In this document: piece after piece, positions 26,211-35,324 of the stretch
Layout of the letters: each line of letters opens with the position of its first letter
Position numbering within the stretch: position 1 is the stretch's first letter
From: Ga0077555 sp963741565
Lineage (GTDB): Bacteria; Pseudomonadota; Alphaproteobacteria; Rhizobiales; Hyphomicrobiaceae
NCBI GenBank assembly: GCA_963741565.1
Contig: CAVUIK010000017.1
Location: 310,001-374,000 of the forward strand
DNA: 64,000 nucleotides
Reading direction: 5' to 3'
Notes under the pieces: model-generated
Databases searched by the model: none
What the model was told of the DNA's origin: nothing
What the model saw: the letters and a program-made list of their open reading frames with translations, nothing else
Program-made: the position numbers and the translations under genes

Positions 26211-26584
26211 CAGGCGCTCCCCTTCACGAAGGTGTCATAGGCAGCCCGGTCCATGAGGCTGGCAAGTTCACCCGCGTTTGCCAGCTTAATCTTGAAGAAC
26301 CAGCCTTTGCCCTCCGGATCCTCGTTGACGGACGCGGGCGAGCCTGCAATAGCGGCATTTGCGGCAATGACCTCGCCGGTGACGGGCGCAAACACGTCGC
26401 TTGCGGCTTTGACGCTTTCAACAACAGCGCAGGCTTCACCGGCCTTCACCTTGCGGCCGACTTCCGGCACTTCGACGAATACGACGTCGCCGAGTTGCTC
26501 CGTGGCGTGCTTGGTGATGCCGATCGTTGCGGTATCGCCATCAACACGAACCCATTCGTGATCCTTCGAGAATTTTTCCATCAC
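26210..26584 (-). CDS. gcvH: Glycine cleavage system H protein
   Basis: A 124-residue lipoyl carrier. The lipoylation lysine is Lys59 in VESVKAASDVFAPVTGEV, and HEWVRVDGDTATIGITKHA is the usual N-terminal part. It shuttles the aminomethyl group from the P-protein to GcvT. Length matches the family. It lies 62 bp downstream of gcvT and overlaps gcvPA by one base. Confidence 0.96.
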   Translation of the reverse strand: MMEKFSKDHEWVRVDGDTATIGITKHATEQLGDVVFVEVPEVGRKVKAGEACAVVESVKAASDVFAPVTGEVIAANAAIAGSPASVNEDPEGKGWFFKIKLANAGELASLMDRAAYDTFVKGSA

Positions 26585-26646
26585 TTCCTCCCTCTCTCAT
26601 TTGTACCGGTATTGGATGGGTCGCAGCATCGGTCTCAAACCCGAGA

Positions 26647-27807
26647 TCAGACACCCGTTTTCCTGACGTAGCGATGCGGTGCGAACGGCAGCGTGACGAT
26701 CTCGGCCGGCAGTGGCTTGCCGCGCACGACGAGTTGCACCTTCGTGCCGGGCGCTGCGTGGCTGGCCGTGACATATCCCATGGCGACTGGCCCATTCACC
26801 GTCGGGCCGAAGCCGCCGGACGTGATTGTCCCGATCGTGGCGCCATCGGCGGCCAGCACCTCGGTGCCTTCGCGGGCCGGCGCCCGGCCCTCGGGCTTGA
26901 TGCCGACGCGGCGGCGCGCGGGCCCGTCTTTCAGCTCTTGCTGGATGCGGGCAGCACCAGGAAAGCCACCCTCCTCCCGGCGGCGCTTCTGGATCGACCA
27001 CTGCAGCGCGGCCTCGATCGGCGATGTCGTTTCATCGAGCTCGTGTCCGTACAGGCAGAGCCCGGCCTCGAGGCGAAGCGAATCGCGCGCACCGAGGCCG
27101 ATCGGATGGACGCCTGGTTGCCTCAGCAGAAGCTCGGCGAGCGCCACGGCGCTCGCAGCTGCAACGGAAATCTCGAATCCATCTTCGCCCGTGTAGCCCG
27201 ATCGCGAGACATGACAGTCGAATGCGCCGACCTTAGCTGCACTGGCTGTCATGAACGCGAGACCTGCCGCACCTGGAGACAGGCCAGCCATGACGCCCGC
27301 CGCACCCGGTCCCTGCAGGGCCAAAAGCGCCCGCGCGGCCGACGGCTGCAACTGAACGCCCCTCGGCAGACGCGCCGCGATGTGCACGTAGTCCACATCC
27401 GTGCGCGAGGCGTTGACGACGAGCATCAGACGACCGTCGTCCTTTGGATCATTGGACCGTGTGACCATGAGGTCGTCGATGGTCGCACCCGCATCATTCA
27501 GAAGCTGTGAGTAGCGCTGCTGGCCATGGCGCAGCGTCAGGATGTCGGCAGGCACCAACGCTTCCAGCGCGCGTGCCACAGTCTCGTGGTTGTTGTCATC
27601 GGCGAGGAGATATGCCTGCCCCATATGCGAAACATCGAACAGCCCAGCCTTCTCGCGCGTGTGAAGGTGCTCCTTCAAAACGCCCATCGGGTATTGCACC
27701 GGCATCTCGTAGCCGGCAAACGGCACCATCTTGGCGCCTGCGGCCACATGGATGTCATAGAGCGGGGTTCGCTTCAGCGGCGTATCGGCGCCCGGGGATT
27801 GGGCCAT
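26647..27807 (-). CDS. gcvT: Aminomethyltransferase (glycine cleavage T protein)
   Basis: A 386-residue folate-binding enzyme. KRTPLYDIHVAAGAKMVPFA, FDVSHMGQ, SRSGYTGEDGFEIS and RDSLRLEAGLCLYGHELDE are signatures. It transfers the one-carbon unit from aminomethyl-GcvH to tetrahydrofolate and releases ammonia. It is the first gene of the operon and sits 48 bp downstream of the tandem glycine riboswitch, so the whole operon is likely glycine-inducible. Confidence 0.96.
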   Translation of the reverse strand: MAQSPGADTPLKRTPLYDIHVAAGAKMVPFAGYEMPVQYPMGVLKEHLHTREKAGLFDVSHMGQAYLLADDNNHETVARALEALVPADILTLRHGQQRYSQLLNDAGATIDDLMVTRSNDPKDDGRLMLVVNASRTDVDYVHIAARLPRGVQLQPSAARALLALQGPGAAGVMAGLSPGAAGLAFMTASAAKVGAFDCHVSRSGYTGEDGFEISVAAASAVALAELLLRQPGVHPIGLGARDSLRLEAGLCLYGHELDETTSPIEAALQWSIQKRRREEGGFPGAARIQQELKDGPARRRVGIKPEGRAPAREGTEVLAADGATIGTITSGGFGPTVNGPVAMGYVTASHAAPGTKVQLVVRGKPLPAEIVTLPFAPHRYVRKTGV

Positions 27808-27855
27808 GACGAGGTCTCATACGGCTCTACCCCACGCCGGGCGGCGCAGGTTCAA

Positions 27856-28119
27856 GCCCCCTCTGTCGCGGGACCTGAGAGATTTCGGTGCGCTTTTGTT
27901 TGGGCCGCGGTTGCCTACTTCGCAACCGGCCCGTGGACACAGCGAGTTAGAGATCACTGCGTCGCAACTCAAAGCACCTTACCCCTTCGGTGGGCCGCAC
28001 ATCAGTGTGCGGCCGCTTTCCAGAGTGCCATCGGCCATGCGGTCCCTGTTGCCTGAGAGGTTCCGGGGCGGTTGCTCCTTCGGCGCCAGCTGTCAACGCT
28101 TGTTCAGCCGGTCTCTTCC
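27856..28119 (-). promoter_or_regulatory. Tandem glycine riboswitch upstream of gcvT
   Basis: Reading the minus strand, aptamer I (about 28119-28016) contains GGAAGAGACCGG, GGCGCCGAAGGAGCAA, AACCTCTCAGGCAA and a closing ACTCTGG. Aptamer II (about 28014-27856) contains CACCGAAGGGGTAAGG, AATCTCTCAGGT and GACAGAGGGGG. These blocks match the conserved core of both halves of glycine riboswitches. The 5' arms of aptamer II are long (two extra hairpins), which makes the second unit bigger than usual. Glycine binding to such tandem units normally turns gcv expression on. The rest of the 438-bp gap (28120-28245) shows nothing else. Confidence 0.92.
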
Positions 28120-28245
28120 GCTAGCCTCGATTAGCGATGCGAAGAGGATAGGGGGTGCAACCGTGATGTCAATCATGTTGACGCTGCCACGTTCCCACGC
28201 GGCCTGCAAAGCCCTGCGGCGTCAATGACGGAGCAATTGGCAGGA

Positions 28246-28933
28246 TCAACCTGCGCCGGGTGTCTTTGGATCGAAGCCGACCTGAATCTCGAACTCGCCT
28301 GGGCGAGCGCCTTCTGGCACCGGGAACGTGACCGACCGAACCGACGAGAAATAGCCGATCGGCTTATCCAGCGTGACCGCCGAATCAATGGCTGCGCGTT
28401 CGGCTGTAACCTGGGCGCGTTTGGCGTCGGTGACGACGACATTGACCGGCAGCGAGACGTTGCCGTCCTTGCCACGCGGCCCGAGCAGAACGCGACCGGA
28501 GAAACCGTATTTCACCGTGACCCGATTACCCTCGATATAGCATTCGCGAGCGGTCTGGGTGATTTCGCCGCGGTGAACCACGGCAAGGCCGTCGCCAACG
28601 CGACCAGGCTCATAGATCGTTACGTGATGATCACGCTGCATGGTCCGAAATCTTGGGGCAACCACCTGCAACGTCGCCGCCAACGCCCATGGCGCCATCC
28701 GACTTCGCGGCCTGGAGCATCTTTTCTTGGGTCAGCGGTTTGCCCGCTGATTTCGATGCATCACCGCCACCGAAGACGCCGCCGCCAATACCCGATGTCA
28801 GGGATGACAGACCGCAGCCACCGAGCATGCTGCCCGTCATTACGACGAGCATGGCGATGCGCGGAACGGACCCCGCGCGGGATTGTTGTACAGTGTTGGA
28901 CACCCGACCCCCGTCCAAACCATGCTGTGGCAT
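28246..28933 (-). pseudogene. Frameshifted outer-membrane-type lipoprotein
   Basis: The first frame starts at 28933 and has a lipoprotein signal (VVMTGSMLGGCGLSS, lipobox Cys after LGG), then GGDVAGGCPKIS before stopping at 28631. The second frame (to 28246) continues FRTMQRDHHVTIYEPGRVGD, TARECYIEGNRVTVKYGFSG and RVLLGPRGKDGNVSLPVNVVV. The joined product resembles a conserved alphaproteobacterial lipoprotein with paired cysteines in the CPxxx and TAREC motifs. A single-base change near 28631-28655 explains the break. It could be real decay or a sequence error. The upstream extension to 29245 is antisense to ispH and not credible. Confidence 0.65.
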
Positions 28934-29095
28934 CTGACGCACCACTCGCACTCGACCCCAGCTTGTAGGTGCCCCACCATGGGTCTTGTTGAATTGAGAT
29001 GTCAAGTGTAGCACCACGCTTGGGCCGTGCACAAAAGTGTTCACGGCAGCCCCTGTAATGCGCTCGCCCCTGATCGCCAGCCAGAGTGAACGCTG

Positions 29096-30070
29096 ATGAC
29101 TAAATCGTCCGAACGTCTGCCGCTGACCGTTCTTCTGGCCGCGCCGCGCGGTTTTTGTGCGGGCGTGGATCGGGCCATCCAGATCGTCGAGCTGGCCCTC
29201 AAGAAGTTCGGTCCGCCGGTCTACGTTCGGCATGAGATCGTGCACAACAAGTTTGTTGTCGATTCATTGCGGCAGAAAGGTGCCGTTTTCGTGGAAGAGC
29301 TGGATGAGATCCCCGAAACCAGCGCACCCGTGATCTTTTCGGCACACGGAGTGCCGAAGTCGGTCCCGTTGGCGGCCCGCGATCGAAAAATGTTCTACCT
29401 CGACGCCACCTGCCCTCTGGTCTCGAAGGTGCATGTCGAGGCCGAGCGGCACCACGCCGAGGGGCTCGAGATCGTGCTGATTGGCCACGAGGGCCACCCG
29501 GAGGTGATCGGGACCATGGGGCAATTGCCAGTGGGCACCGTCACGCTGGTCGAGACCGTAGCGGATGTGAGGGCGCTCACCCCGCGTGATCCGGAGCGGC
29601 TCGCCTACATTACTCAGACGACGCTTTCGGTTGACGACACTGCCGAGATGGTCCGTCTTCTCAAGACGCGGTTCCCGGCGATCGTCGGACCCCACAAGGA
29701 GGACATCTGCTACGCCACCACCAACCGGCAGGCGGCTGTGAAGGCTTTGGCGCCCCGCGCCGACTGCGTGCTGGTGGTTGGCGCGCCGAACAGCTCGAAC
29801 TCGCTTCGACTGGTCGAGGTGGCCGAGCGCGCCGGCTGCCGGCAATCGCTGCTGGTGCAACGCGCCAGCGACATTCCATGGGAGAAACTGGAGGGCGTGC
29901 GCACGCTCGGCATCTCGGCCGGTGCGTCGGCACCAGAAGTCCTCGTCGACGAAATGATCGCCGCCCTGAGCGCGCGCTTCGCGGTGACGGTCGAGACGGT
30001 GAAGACGGCCGAGGAACGGATCGCTTTCAACGTGCCGCGCGAATTGCGTGATGCGCCGGCAGGTGGTTGA
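29096..30070 (+). CDS. ispH: 4-hydroxy-3-methylbut-2-enyl diphosphate reductase
   Basis: A 324-residue iron-sulfur enzyme. The three cluster cysteines are Cys21 (PRGFCAGVDRAI), Cys106 (LDATCPLVSKVH) and Cys205 (EDICYATTNRQ). HEIVHNKFVV and GHEGHPEVIGTMGQ line the active site. It makes IPP and DMAPP in the last step of the MEP isoprenoid pathway. Followed 17 bp later by thrB and then rnhA, a gene order common in Hyphomicrobiales. Confidence 0.97.
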   Translation: MTKSSERLPLTVLLAAPRGFCAGVDRAIQIVELALKKFGPPVYVRHEIVHNKFVVDSLRQKGAVFVEELDEIPETSAPVIFSAHGVPKSVPLAARDRKMFYLDATCPLVSKVHVEAERHHAEGLEIVLIGHEGHPEVIGTMGQLPVGTVTLVETVADVRALTPRDPERLAYITQTTLSVDDTAEMVRLLKTRFPAIVGPHKEDICYATTNRQAAVKALAPRADCVLVVGAPNSSNSLRLVEVAERAGCRQSLLVQRASDIPWEKLEGVRTLGISAGASAPEVLVDEMIAALSARFAVTVETVKTAEERIAFNVPRELRDAPAGG

Positions 30071-30087
30071 CAGGGAACGAAGCGCCA

Positions 30088-31059
30088 ATGGCCGTCTATA
30101 CCGAAGTCTCGGACGAGGATCTGGAGCCGTTCATCGCGAGCTATGGACTGGGTTCTCTGCGCTCCTGCAAAGGCATTGCCGAGGGGGTCGAGAACACCAA
30201 CTATCTCGTCACCACCAGCCAGGGCCGGTTCATCCTGACGCTCTATGAGAAGCGCGTCGATCCGGCGGAGCTGCCGTTCTTCCTCGAACTGATGGAGCAT
30301 CTGGCGGCCAACAACATTACCTGCCCGACGCCGGTTCGCGATGCACAGGGACGCAACCTGCGCGACCTCGCGGGACGTCCCGCGGCGCTCGTCACGTTTC
30401 TCGAGGGTCTATGGATCAAGAAGCCGAGCGTCGAGCACTGCGCTGCCGTCGGCGATGTCCTGGCGCGGCTCCATATCGCCGGGCAAGGTTTTGCGATGCG
30501 CCGGGTGAACGCGCTTGGCGCCCGCGGTTGGCGGCCGCTCTATGACCGCTTCTGCGACCGGGCCGACGAGATCATTCCAGGGCTCGAGGCGCGCATCGAC
30601 GACGAGTTGGACTGGCTCGAACGCGCCTGGCCCAAGGCGTTGCCGACTGGCGTCATCCACGCGGATCTCTTTCCGGACAACGTCTTCTTTCTCAATGACA
30701 AGCTGTCCGGCGTCATCGATTTCTACTTCGCGTGCACCGATGCGCTCGCCTACGACGTCGCGATCTGCCTCAACGCGTGGTGCTTCGAGCCCGACTTCTC
30801 GTTCAACGTCACCAAAGGCCGGGCGCTGCTGCGAGCCTATGATGCGGTTCGACCGTTGAGCCGCGAGGAGCGCGCCGCGCTGCCGGTTCTCGCGCGGGGG
30901 TCAGCCTTGCGATTCCTGCTGACACGGGCCTACGACTGGATCAACACGCCGCCGGATGCACTGGTCAAGCGCAAGGACCCGAACGAGTACCTGCGACGTC
31001 TCGCCTTCCATCAGGCCGTGACGTCGGTGCGCGACTATGGCCTTGAGGATCCGGCATGA
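30088..31059 (+). CDS. thrB: Homoserine kinase (aminoglycoside phosphotransferase-like ThrB)
   Basis: A 323-residue kinase of the ThrB2 (APH-like) type, not the GHMP type. AEGVENTNYLVTTSQGRFIL is the N-lobe, VIHADLFPDNVFF holds the catalytic Asp and Asn, and GVIDFYFACTDALAYDVAIC holds the metal-binding Asp. It phosphorylates homoserine for threonine synthesis. ATG at 30088 is used; a TTG at 30067 would overlap the ispH stop. Its stop overlaps the rnhA start (ATGA). Confidence 0.95.
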   Translation: MAVYTEVSDEDLEPFIASYGLGSLRSCKGIAEGVENTNYLVTTSQGRFILTLYEKRVDPAELPFFLELMEHLAANNITCPTPVRDAQGRNLRDLAGRPAALVTFLEGLWIKKPSVEHCAAVGDVLARLHIAGQGFAMRRVNALGARGWRPLYDRFCDRADEIIPGLEARIDDELDWLERAWPKALPTGVIHADLFPDNVFFLNDKLSGVIDFYFACTDALAYDVAICLNAWCFEPDFSFNVTKGRALLRAYDAVRPLSREERAALPVLARGSALRFLLTRAYDWINTPPDALVKRKDPNEYLRRLAFHQAVTSVRDYGLEDPA

Positions 31060-31541
31060 GCCCAGATAGCGGCGACGACGGCGGCCGGCCCGACAATGCT
31101 AGACCCGAGATCGTCATCTATACCGACGGCGCGTGCTCCGGAAATCCGGGTCCCGGCGGCTGGGGTGCGATCCTAATGTCGGGCGCGCATCGCAAGGAGC
31201 TGTCCGGCGGTGAGCAGGTTTCGACCAACAATCGCATGGAGCTGATGGCAGCCATCGCGGCGCTGGAAGCCTTGAAGAAGCCGTCGAAGGTGGAACTGCA
31301 CACCGACAGCGTCTACCTGCGCGACGGCATCACCAAATGGATCCACGGCTGGAAGCGTAACGGCTGGAAGACGGCCGACAAGAAGCCCGTCAAGAATGCC
31401 GAGCTATGGCAGCAGTTGGACGCGGCCCGTTCCCGCCATGAGATCGATTGGCGATGGGTGAAGGGGCACGCCGGCCACCCCGAGAACGAGCGCGCCGACG
31501 AACTGGCCCGCGAAGGCATGAAGCCATTCCAGAAGCGATGA
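31056..31541 (+). CDS. rnhA: Ribonuclease HI
   Basis: A 161-residue enzyme with the full catalytic set: Asp24 (YTDGACSGNPGPGGWGA), Glu62 (NNRMELMA), Asp84 (HTDSVYLRDG) and Asp148 (ERADELARE). It cuts the RNA strand of RNA-DNA hybrids during replication and repair. It overlaps thrB by four bases and ends 13 bp before the convergent regulator gene. Confidence 0.97.
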   Translation: MSPDSGDDGGRPDNARPEIVIYTDGACSGNPGPGGWGAILMSGAHRKELSGGEQVSTNNRMELMAAIAALEALKKPSKVELHTDSVYLRDGITKWIHGWKRNGWKTADKKPVKNAELWQQLDAARSRHEIDWRWVKGHAGHPENERADELAREGMKPFQKR

Positions 31542-31554
31542 CGCGCACGGCCGG

Positions 31555-33321
31555 CTAATTCCGCGGCAGATTGGCCTGCCGTGGCATAATTGCGGCCGTC
31601 TCTTCGGGGACGCCCAAACGTCGCAGCGCATTCTCCATCCGCTTGCGTTGCTCAGCGACCACCGGATTCGTCGTTGCCCAGACTTTTTGCCATAGGACCA
31701 TCGAGAAACGGGGAACGCGCTCCCTGTACTCGGCCATGGCGGCGTGTGCCTTCTCCATCTCCCCGAGACCAACGTAGGCGATGGCGAGCAATTGCGCGGA
31801 ATGGGAATAATCGCGATTGGCCTGGCGCGACCGCGCGAGCCAGCCCACGGCGGCCTGATCGTCGCCGATGTGAAGCGCGGCCATGCCGGCCCAAAAATTC
31901 ACCACGTAGATGCTATGGTCGGTCGGATTCGACAGGATGGCGCGCTCGAGGTGCCCGATCGCTTCGCGAGACCGTCCCGCGTCGATCTTTGAACGGCCCA
32001 ACTCTGCAAGTGCGGGTGTGAAATGCGGGCTGAGGGACAGGGCATATTCGAACGCAGGGATGGCATGATCGACGTCGCGGCGGGCGCGCAGCAGCGATCC
32101 ACGGAGTTGGTGGGCGTAGTGATAACGGTTGTCCAACTTGATCATGCGTTCGATAGCATCTTCCGCCTGGGCGAGCATGGCTACATGCTGTTCACGCGGA
32201 AGCCAGCCGTTATGGACTTGGACGAGCTTGGAGTGCGCGAATCCTTGTAGGGCCAGGATTGAACTGGCATCAAGTGCGAGAGCCGCTTCGAAGCGGTCCA
32301 GCATGTTGGCGACGCCCAGGGAGCTGGGGTCCGCTACCAGGATGGCCATCCCTTGCAGTGCGTAGTGATCCGCCTCCGGTCTCGCCGGCAGGGGTCTTCG
32401 GGCCTCGACTTCTCGAGTGCGCACAGAGAGCTGGCGTGCGATCCGGCCAGCAACGCGGTCCGAGGCGCCGGACTGCCCCGGATTGAATTGGAAGGATTCG
32501 GACCAAGTCGTTTTGCCAGATACGGTGTCGACGAGCTGAACGTTGACACGCTGGTGGTCTCCCTCCGGCCAGAGCGTCCCGCTCAAGACGTACCGGGCGC
32601 CGCCCCCTGCGAGACCCATTGGCCTGACGCCCTGGTTCGCGGCCGGAGTGACGAGTTCGAACCCGCGCGCGCCATTTCTGAATGTGGTTCGGACGCTGGC
32701 GGCAAAGGCTGCTGCCGGGTCATTGGCGCCACTGGTTGAACCCAGCACGGTGAACGGGAGCACGGCGACGGTCGGGGTGGCCATCATCGTCGGCGTCGCG
32801 GTGTCGACCGACGCGGACATCGGGCGCGGCCAGACGAGCCATGCGCCGACGAACAGAGCGGTAAGCAGGGCGGCTACAGCCGATGGTCTGTCCAGCCGGA
32901 AGCGAGGCCGCGCGAATTTCGCGATCACGACGGTGGGCCAGCGCCGGACGACTGGCTCGCTGTCGGCAGGTCTCACAACCGGCGACGGCACCGGCGGCTC
33001 AGAAGTCACCTCCGGTTGAAACGCGTACCCGCGCCCGGATACCGTCTTGATCATCCAGCGGGCGTCATCGCCCATGGCGCGCCGGATCTCTTTGACGCAC
33101 TGGGCGACAGACTCGGTGGGATCGGCTGGTTTGATGGCCCAAAGCGCGTCGGCCAAGTCCTGGCTCGAAACGACTGAGCCGGTCCGTCGCGCCAAGTACT
33201 GAAGCACCTCGAATGATTGTCTCCGCAGAGGAAGTTCAGTCTCGTCTCGTCGCAGCACGCACCGAACCTGATCGAGGGAGAAGCGATCGAACTGTAGGGA
33301 TTGTCGAATGTCATCAAGCAT
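31555..33321 (-). CDS. CadC-like one-component regulator: winged helix, membrane segment, TPR region
   Basis: A 588-residue protein. Residues 1-105 form an OmpR/PhoB-type winged helix (LPLRRQSFEVLQYLARR, SVAQCVKEIRRAMGD, IKTVSGRGYAF). One transmembrane helix lies at about 147-165 (AVAALLTALFVGAWLVW). Next comes a FlgO/adenylate-cyclase-associated-like domain starting TVAVLPFTVLG, then TPR-like repeats to the C-terminus (HLERAILSNPTDHSIYVVNF). DNA binding is cytoplasmic and sensing periplasmic. It is divergent from a secreted SGNH hydrolase, a likely target. ATG at 33321 is chosen; a GTG at 33333 would extend it by four codons. Confidence 0.88.
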   Translation of the reverse strand: MLDDIRQSLQFDRFSLDQVRCVLRRDETELPLRRQSFEVLQYLARRTGSVVSSQDLADALWAIKPADPTESVAQCVKEIRRAMGDDARWMIKTVSGRGYAFQPEVTSEPPVPSPVVRPADSEPVVRRWPTVVIAKFARPRFRLDRPSAVAALLTALFVGAWLVWPRPMSASVDTATPTMMATPTVAVLPFTVLGSTSGANDPAAAFAASVRTTFRNGARGFELVTPAANQGVRPMGLAGGGARYVLSGTLWPEGDHQRVNVQLVDTVSGKTTWSESFQFNPGQSGASDRVAGRIARQLSVRTREVEARRPLPARPEADHYALQGMAILVADPSSLGVANMLDRFEAALALDASSILALQGFAHSKLVQVHNGWLPREQHVAMLAQAEDAIERMIKLDNRYHYAHQLRGSLLRARRDVDHAIPAFEYALSLSPHFTPALAELGRSKIDAGRSREAIGHLERAILSNPTDHSIYVVNFWAGMAALHIGDDQAAVGWLARSRQANRDYSHSAQLLAIAYVGLGEMEKAHAAMAEYRERVPRFSMVLWQKVWATTNPVVAEQRKRMENALRRLGVPEETAAIMPRQANLPRN

Positions 33322-33334
33322 TTGACGCGCCACT

Positions 33335-33374
33335 TCAGAACTCTTCGGAAAATATCAGAAAGCTTCGGACGACT
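33335..33374. promoter_or_regulatory. Array of four 10-bp direct repeats, candidate operator of the winged-helix regulator
   Basis: The plus strand reads TCAGAACTCT, TCGGAAAATA, TCAGAAAGCT, TCGGACGACT at 33335, 33345, 33355 and 33365: four units in exact 10-bp register, alternating TCAGAA and TCGGA. OmpR/PhoB-type winged helices often bind head-to-tail repeats spaced about one helical turn apart. The array begins 13 bp upstream of the regulator's ATG, between it and the SGNH gene. Autoregulation or control of the divergent gene is inferred. Confidence 0.55.
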
Positions 33375-33504
33375 ACGGTGCTTTCACACCAATAGCATTA
33401 ACACCCGATCATGCAGCTGCCTAGCCGGATCGGCTTCAGGGGATCTGCCAGCAAGAGCGCCAACGGCTGATCACAACTGAGTGGCGAACCATTGGAGGAC
33501 TTTC

Positions 33505-35280
33505 ATGCGCCAGTCAGCGACGTGGTTGTTGGCAGTCACAACACTGTTCACGGTACCGCAAGCGCCGCGGGATGCGCGCGCCCAGACCTACTCGGAGGCT
33601 GTGGTCTTCGGGGATAGCAACCTCGATTCCGGCTACTATCGCGCGTTGCCGAGCACGGGAACGTCAGCAGCCTTCGATGCCTTGTGGCCGGCCGCAGTTG
33701 CCTCAGGAGCTGGCGCGGCAACGTCACGACCTGGCCTGATGAACTCGGAGCATCTCGCAAATTATTTCGGCTTGGACCTCAAGCCCTCGAACCAAGGCGG
33801 CACGAACTACGCGACCAGCAGTGCGAAAAGTGTCGCGCTCAATACGGCCGCCAACGGCGGTCGTCTAGCAGCCGTACCAACGGCCAATCAGATCGCGGCG
33901 TTTCTGGCATCGCGAGGCAACGTTGCCAGTCCCAATGCCCTGTTCCTTATTCACTCGGGTGACAACGATGTTGAGTACGCCCATGGCGACACTGCTGCCA
34001 CAAGCCCGCCTGCCGATCCAACAGCTTACGTCGTGGCGCAGGCGAACGCGCTCGCGACGTCCATCGTATCCCTGCACACGGCGGGCGCCCGACGTATCCT
34101 GGTGCGCTCCCTTAACGAGCAAATTGCGCCGGCGGCCTCCAAGCGAGCTTTGAGAACCGCGCACAACACCGCGCTTTTCGGAGCCCTCGCCGGCCTCGGC
34201 AGCGCCGTAATCAAGGCCGACTTCAACAGCATCTTCCTCGCGATCATCGCCGATCGCGCGGCGTTCGGCCTCCAGGAGTTTAACAACGCTCCGTCGACTG
34301 TTGCCTGCACTGTGCCTGCTGGGGTGACTTTTGGCCAGGCACTGCTCTGCTCGACAGCGCCCGGTGCCCCTTCGACGCTCGTAAACCCGACCGCCGACAT
34401 GACGCGCCTCTACGCGGACTCGGACCATTTTGCCAGCGCGGGCCAGAAGATCGTCGCAAACTTCTACTACTCGCTCCTCCCTCAGGCGACCTCCAGCCCG
34501 CTGGTGGCGGCGGTGCTGCCGTCGAGCCGGTCGGTGCAGGTCGGCAATCCCGCGACCGTGTTTGCCACGATCATAAATGCGGGAAGCACGGCCCTCAACG
34601 GTTGCCGCATCTCGCCGGTCACCACCGTCAACGGCCGCTTCTCGTTCCAGACCACGAACGCGACCAACCAGCTCACCGGCACGATCAACACGCCGGCCAC
34701 GATTGCCGCAGGCGCCGCCCAGAATTTCCTCATCGCCTTCACGCCAACGGCGGCGCAGGCCTCCGGCGACGTCCGCTTCGTCTACGTATGTGCCGGCGTC
34801 CCGAGCGCGCTGCCGCTGACCACCGTCAACACGCTGCGGCTGTCGTTCGATACCAACCCAGTTGCCGATATGATCACGATCGGGGTGACGCCGAGCAACG
34901 ACGGGTACGCCCGCATCTCCGGGCCAATGGGCGCCGGGTTGTTCGTGACTTCGACCGTCAATATCGGCGCGGCGGCGACGCTGACGGCGCGGGTCCGCCT
35001 GCTCGACGCCGCGACGGCGTTGACCGCGACCGTCTGCCAGACGAACCCGGCCAACGGCGTGTGTCTGGCGCCGCCGGCCGCGAACATATCGACGACATTC
35101 GCCAACAACGTGCCGACCACCTGGGCCGCGTTCCTGCAGGCGACCGGCGACATTCCCAATGATCCCGCCCGCTACCGCATCCTGTTCGAGTACGTCGACG
35201 CGGGCGGTGTCGTGCGCGGCTCCACGTCGACCGCGGTCACGACGGTAGCGGCCGACGTGAACCAACTCGCAGACCGATAG
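33505..35280 (+). CDS. Secreted SGNH/GDSL hydrolase with a C-terminal four-cysteine module
   Basis: A 591-residue exported protein. The signal peptide covers about residues 1-26 (ending ARA before Gln). The SGNH domain starts VVFGDSNLDSG with nucleophile Ser38, has GTNYA and HSGDNDV blocks, and ends with Asp305 and His308 in YADSDHFASAGQ. This is the esterase layout found in many autotransporter passengers, but no beta-barrel follows. Residues 336-591 instead form a module shared with the FecR protein at 1615-3267, with Cys at module positions 32, 94, 176 and 185. ATG at 33505 has TTGGAGGAC upstream. Substrate unknown. Confidence 0.82.
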   Translation: MRQSATWLLAVTTLFTVPQAPRDARAQTYSEAVVFGDSNLDSGYYRALPSTGTSAAFDALWPAAVASGAGAATSRPGLMNSEHLANYFGLDLKPSNQGGTNYATSSAKSVALNTAANGGRLAAVPTANQIAAFLASRGNVASPNALFLIHSGDNDVEYAHGDTAATSPPADPTAYVVAQANALATSIVSLHTAGARRILVRSLNEQIAPAASKRALRTAHNTALFGALAGLGSAVIKADFNSIFLAIIADRAAFGLQEFNNAPSTVACTVPAGVTFGQALLCSTAPGAPSTLVNPTADMTRLYADSDHFASAGQKIVANFYYSLLPQATSSPLVAAVLPSSRSVQVGNPATVFATIINAGSTALNGCRISPVTTVNGRFSFQTTNATNQLTGTINTPATIAAGAAQNFLIAFTPTAAQASGDVRFVYVCAGVPSALPLTTVNTLRLSFDTNPVADMITIGVTPSNDGYARISGPMGAGLFVTSTVNIGAAATLTARVRLLDAATALTATVCQTNPANGVCLAPPAANISTTFANNVPTTWAAFLQATGDIPNDPARYRILFEYVDAGGVVRGSTSTAVTTVAADVNQLADR

Positions 35281-35324
35281 AGCGGGTTGAAGGATTTGGA
35301 AGCTCAACAGAGAAAGGTAGCGAC

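Noticed and set aside
28631..29245. A longer N-terminus for the split lipoprotein reaching into ispH
   Set aside because: It would be antisense to the ispH start and lacks any conserved sequence before the signal peptide.
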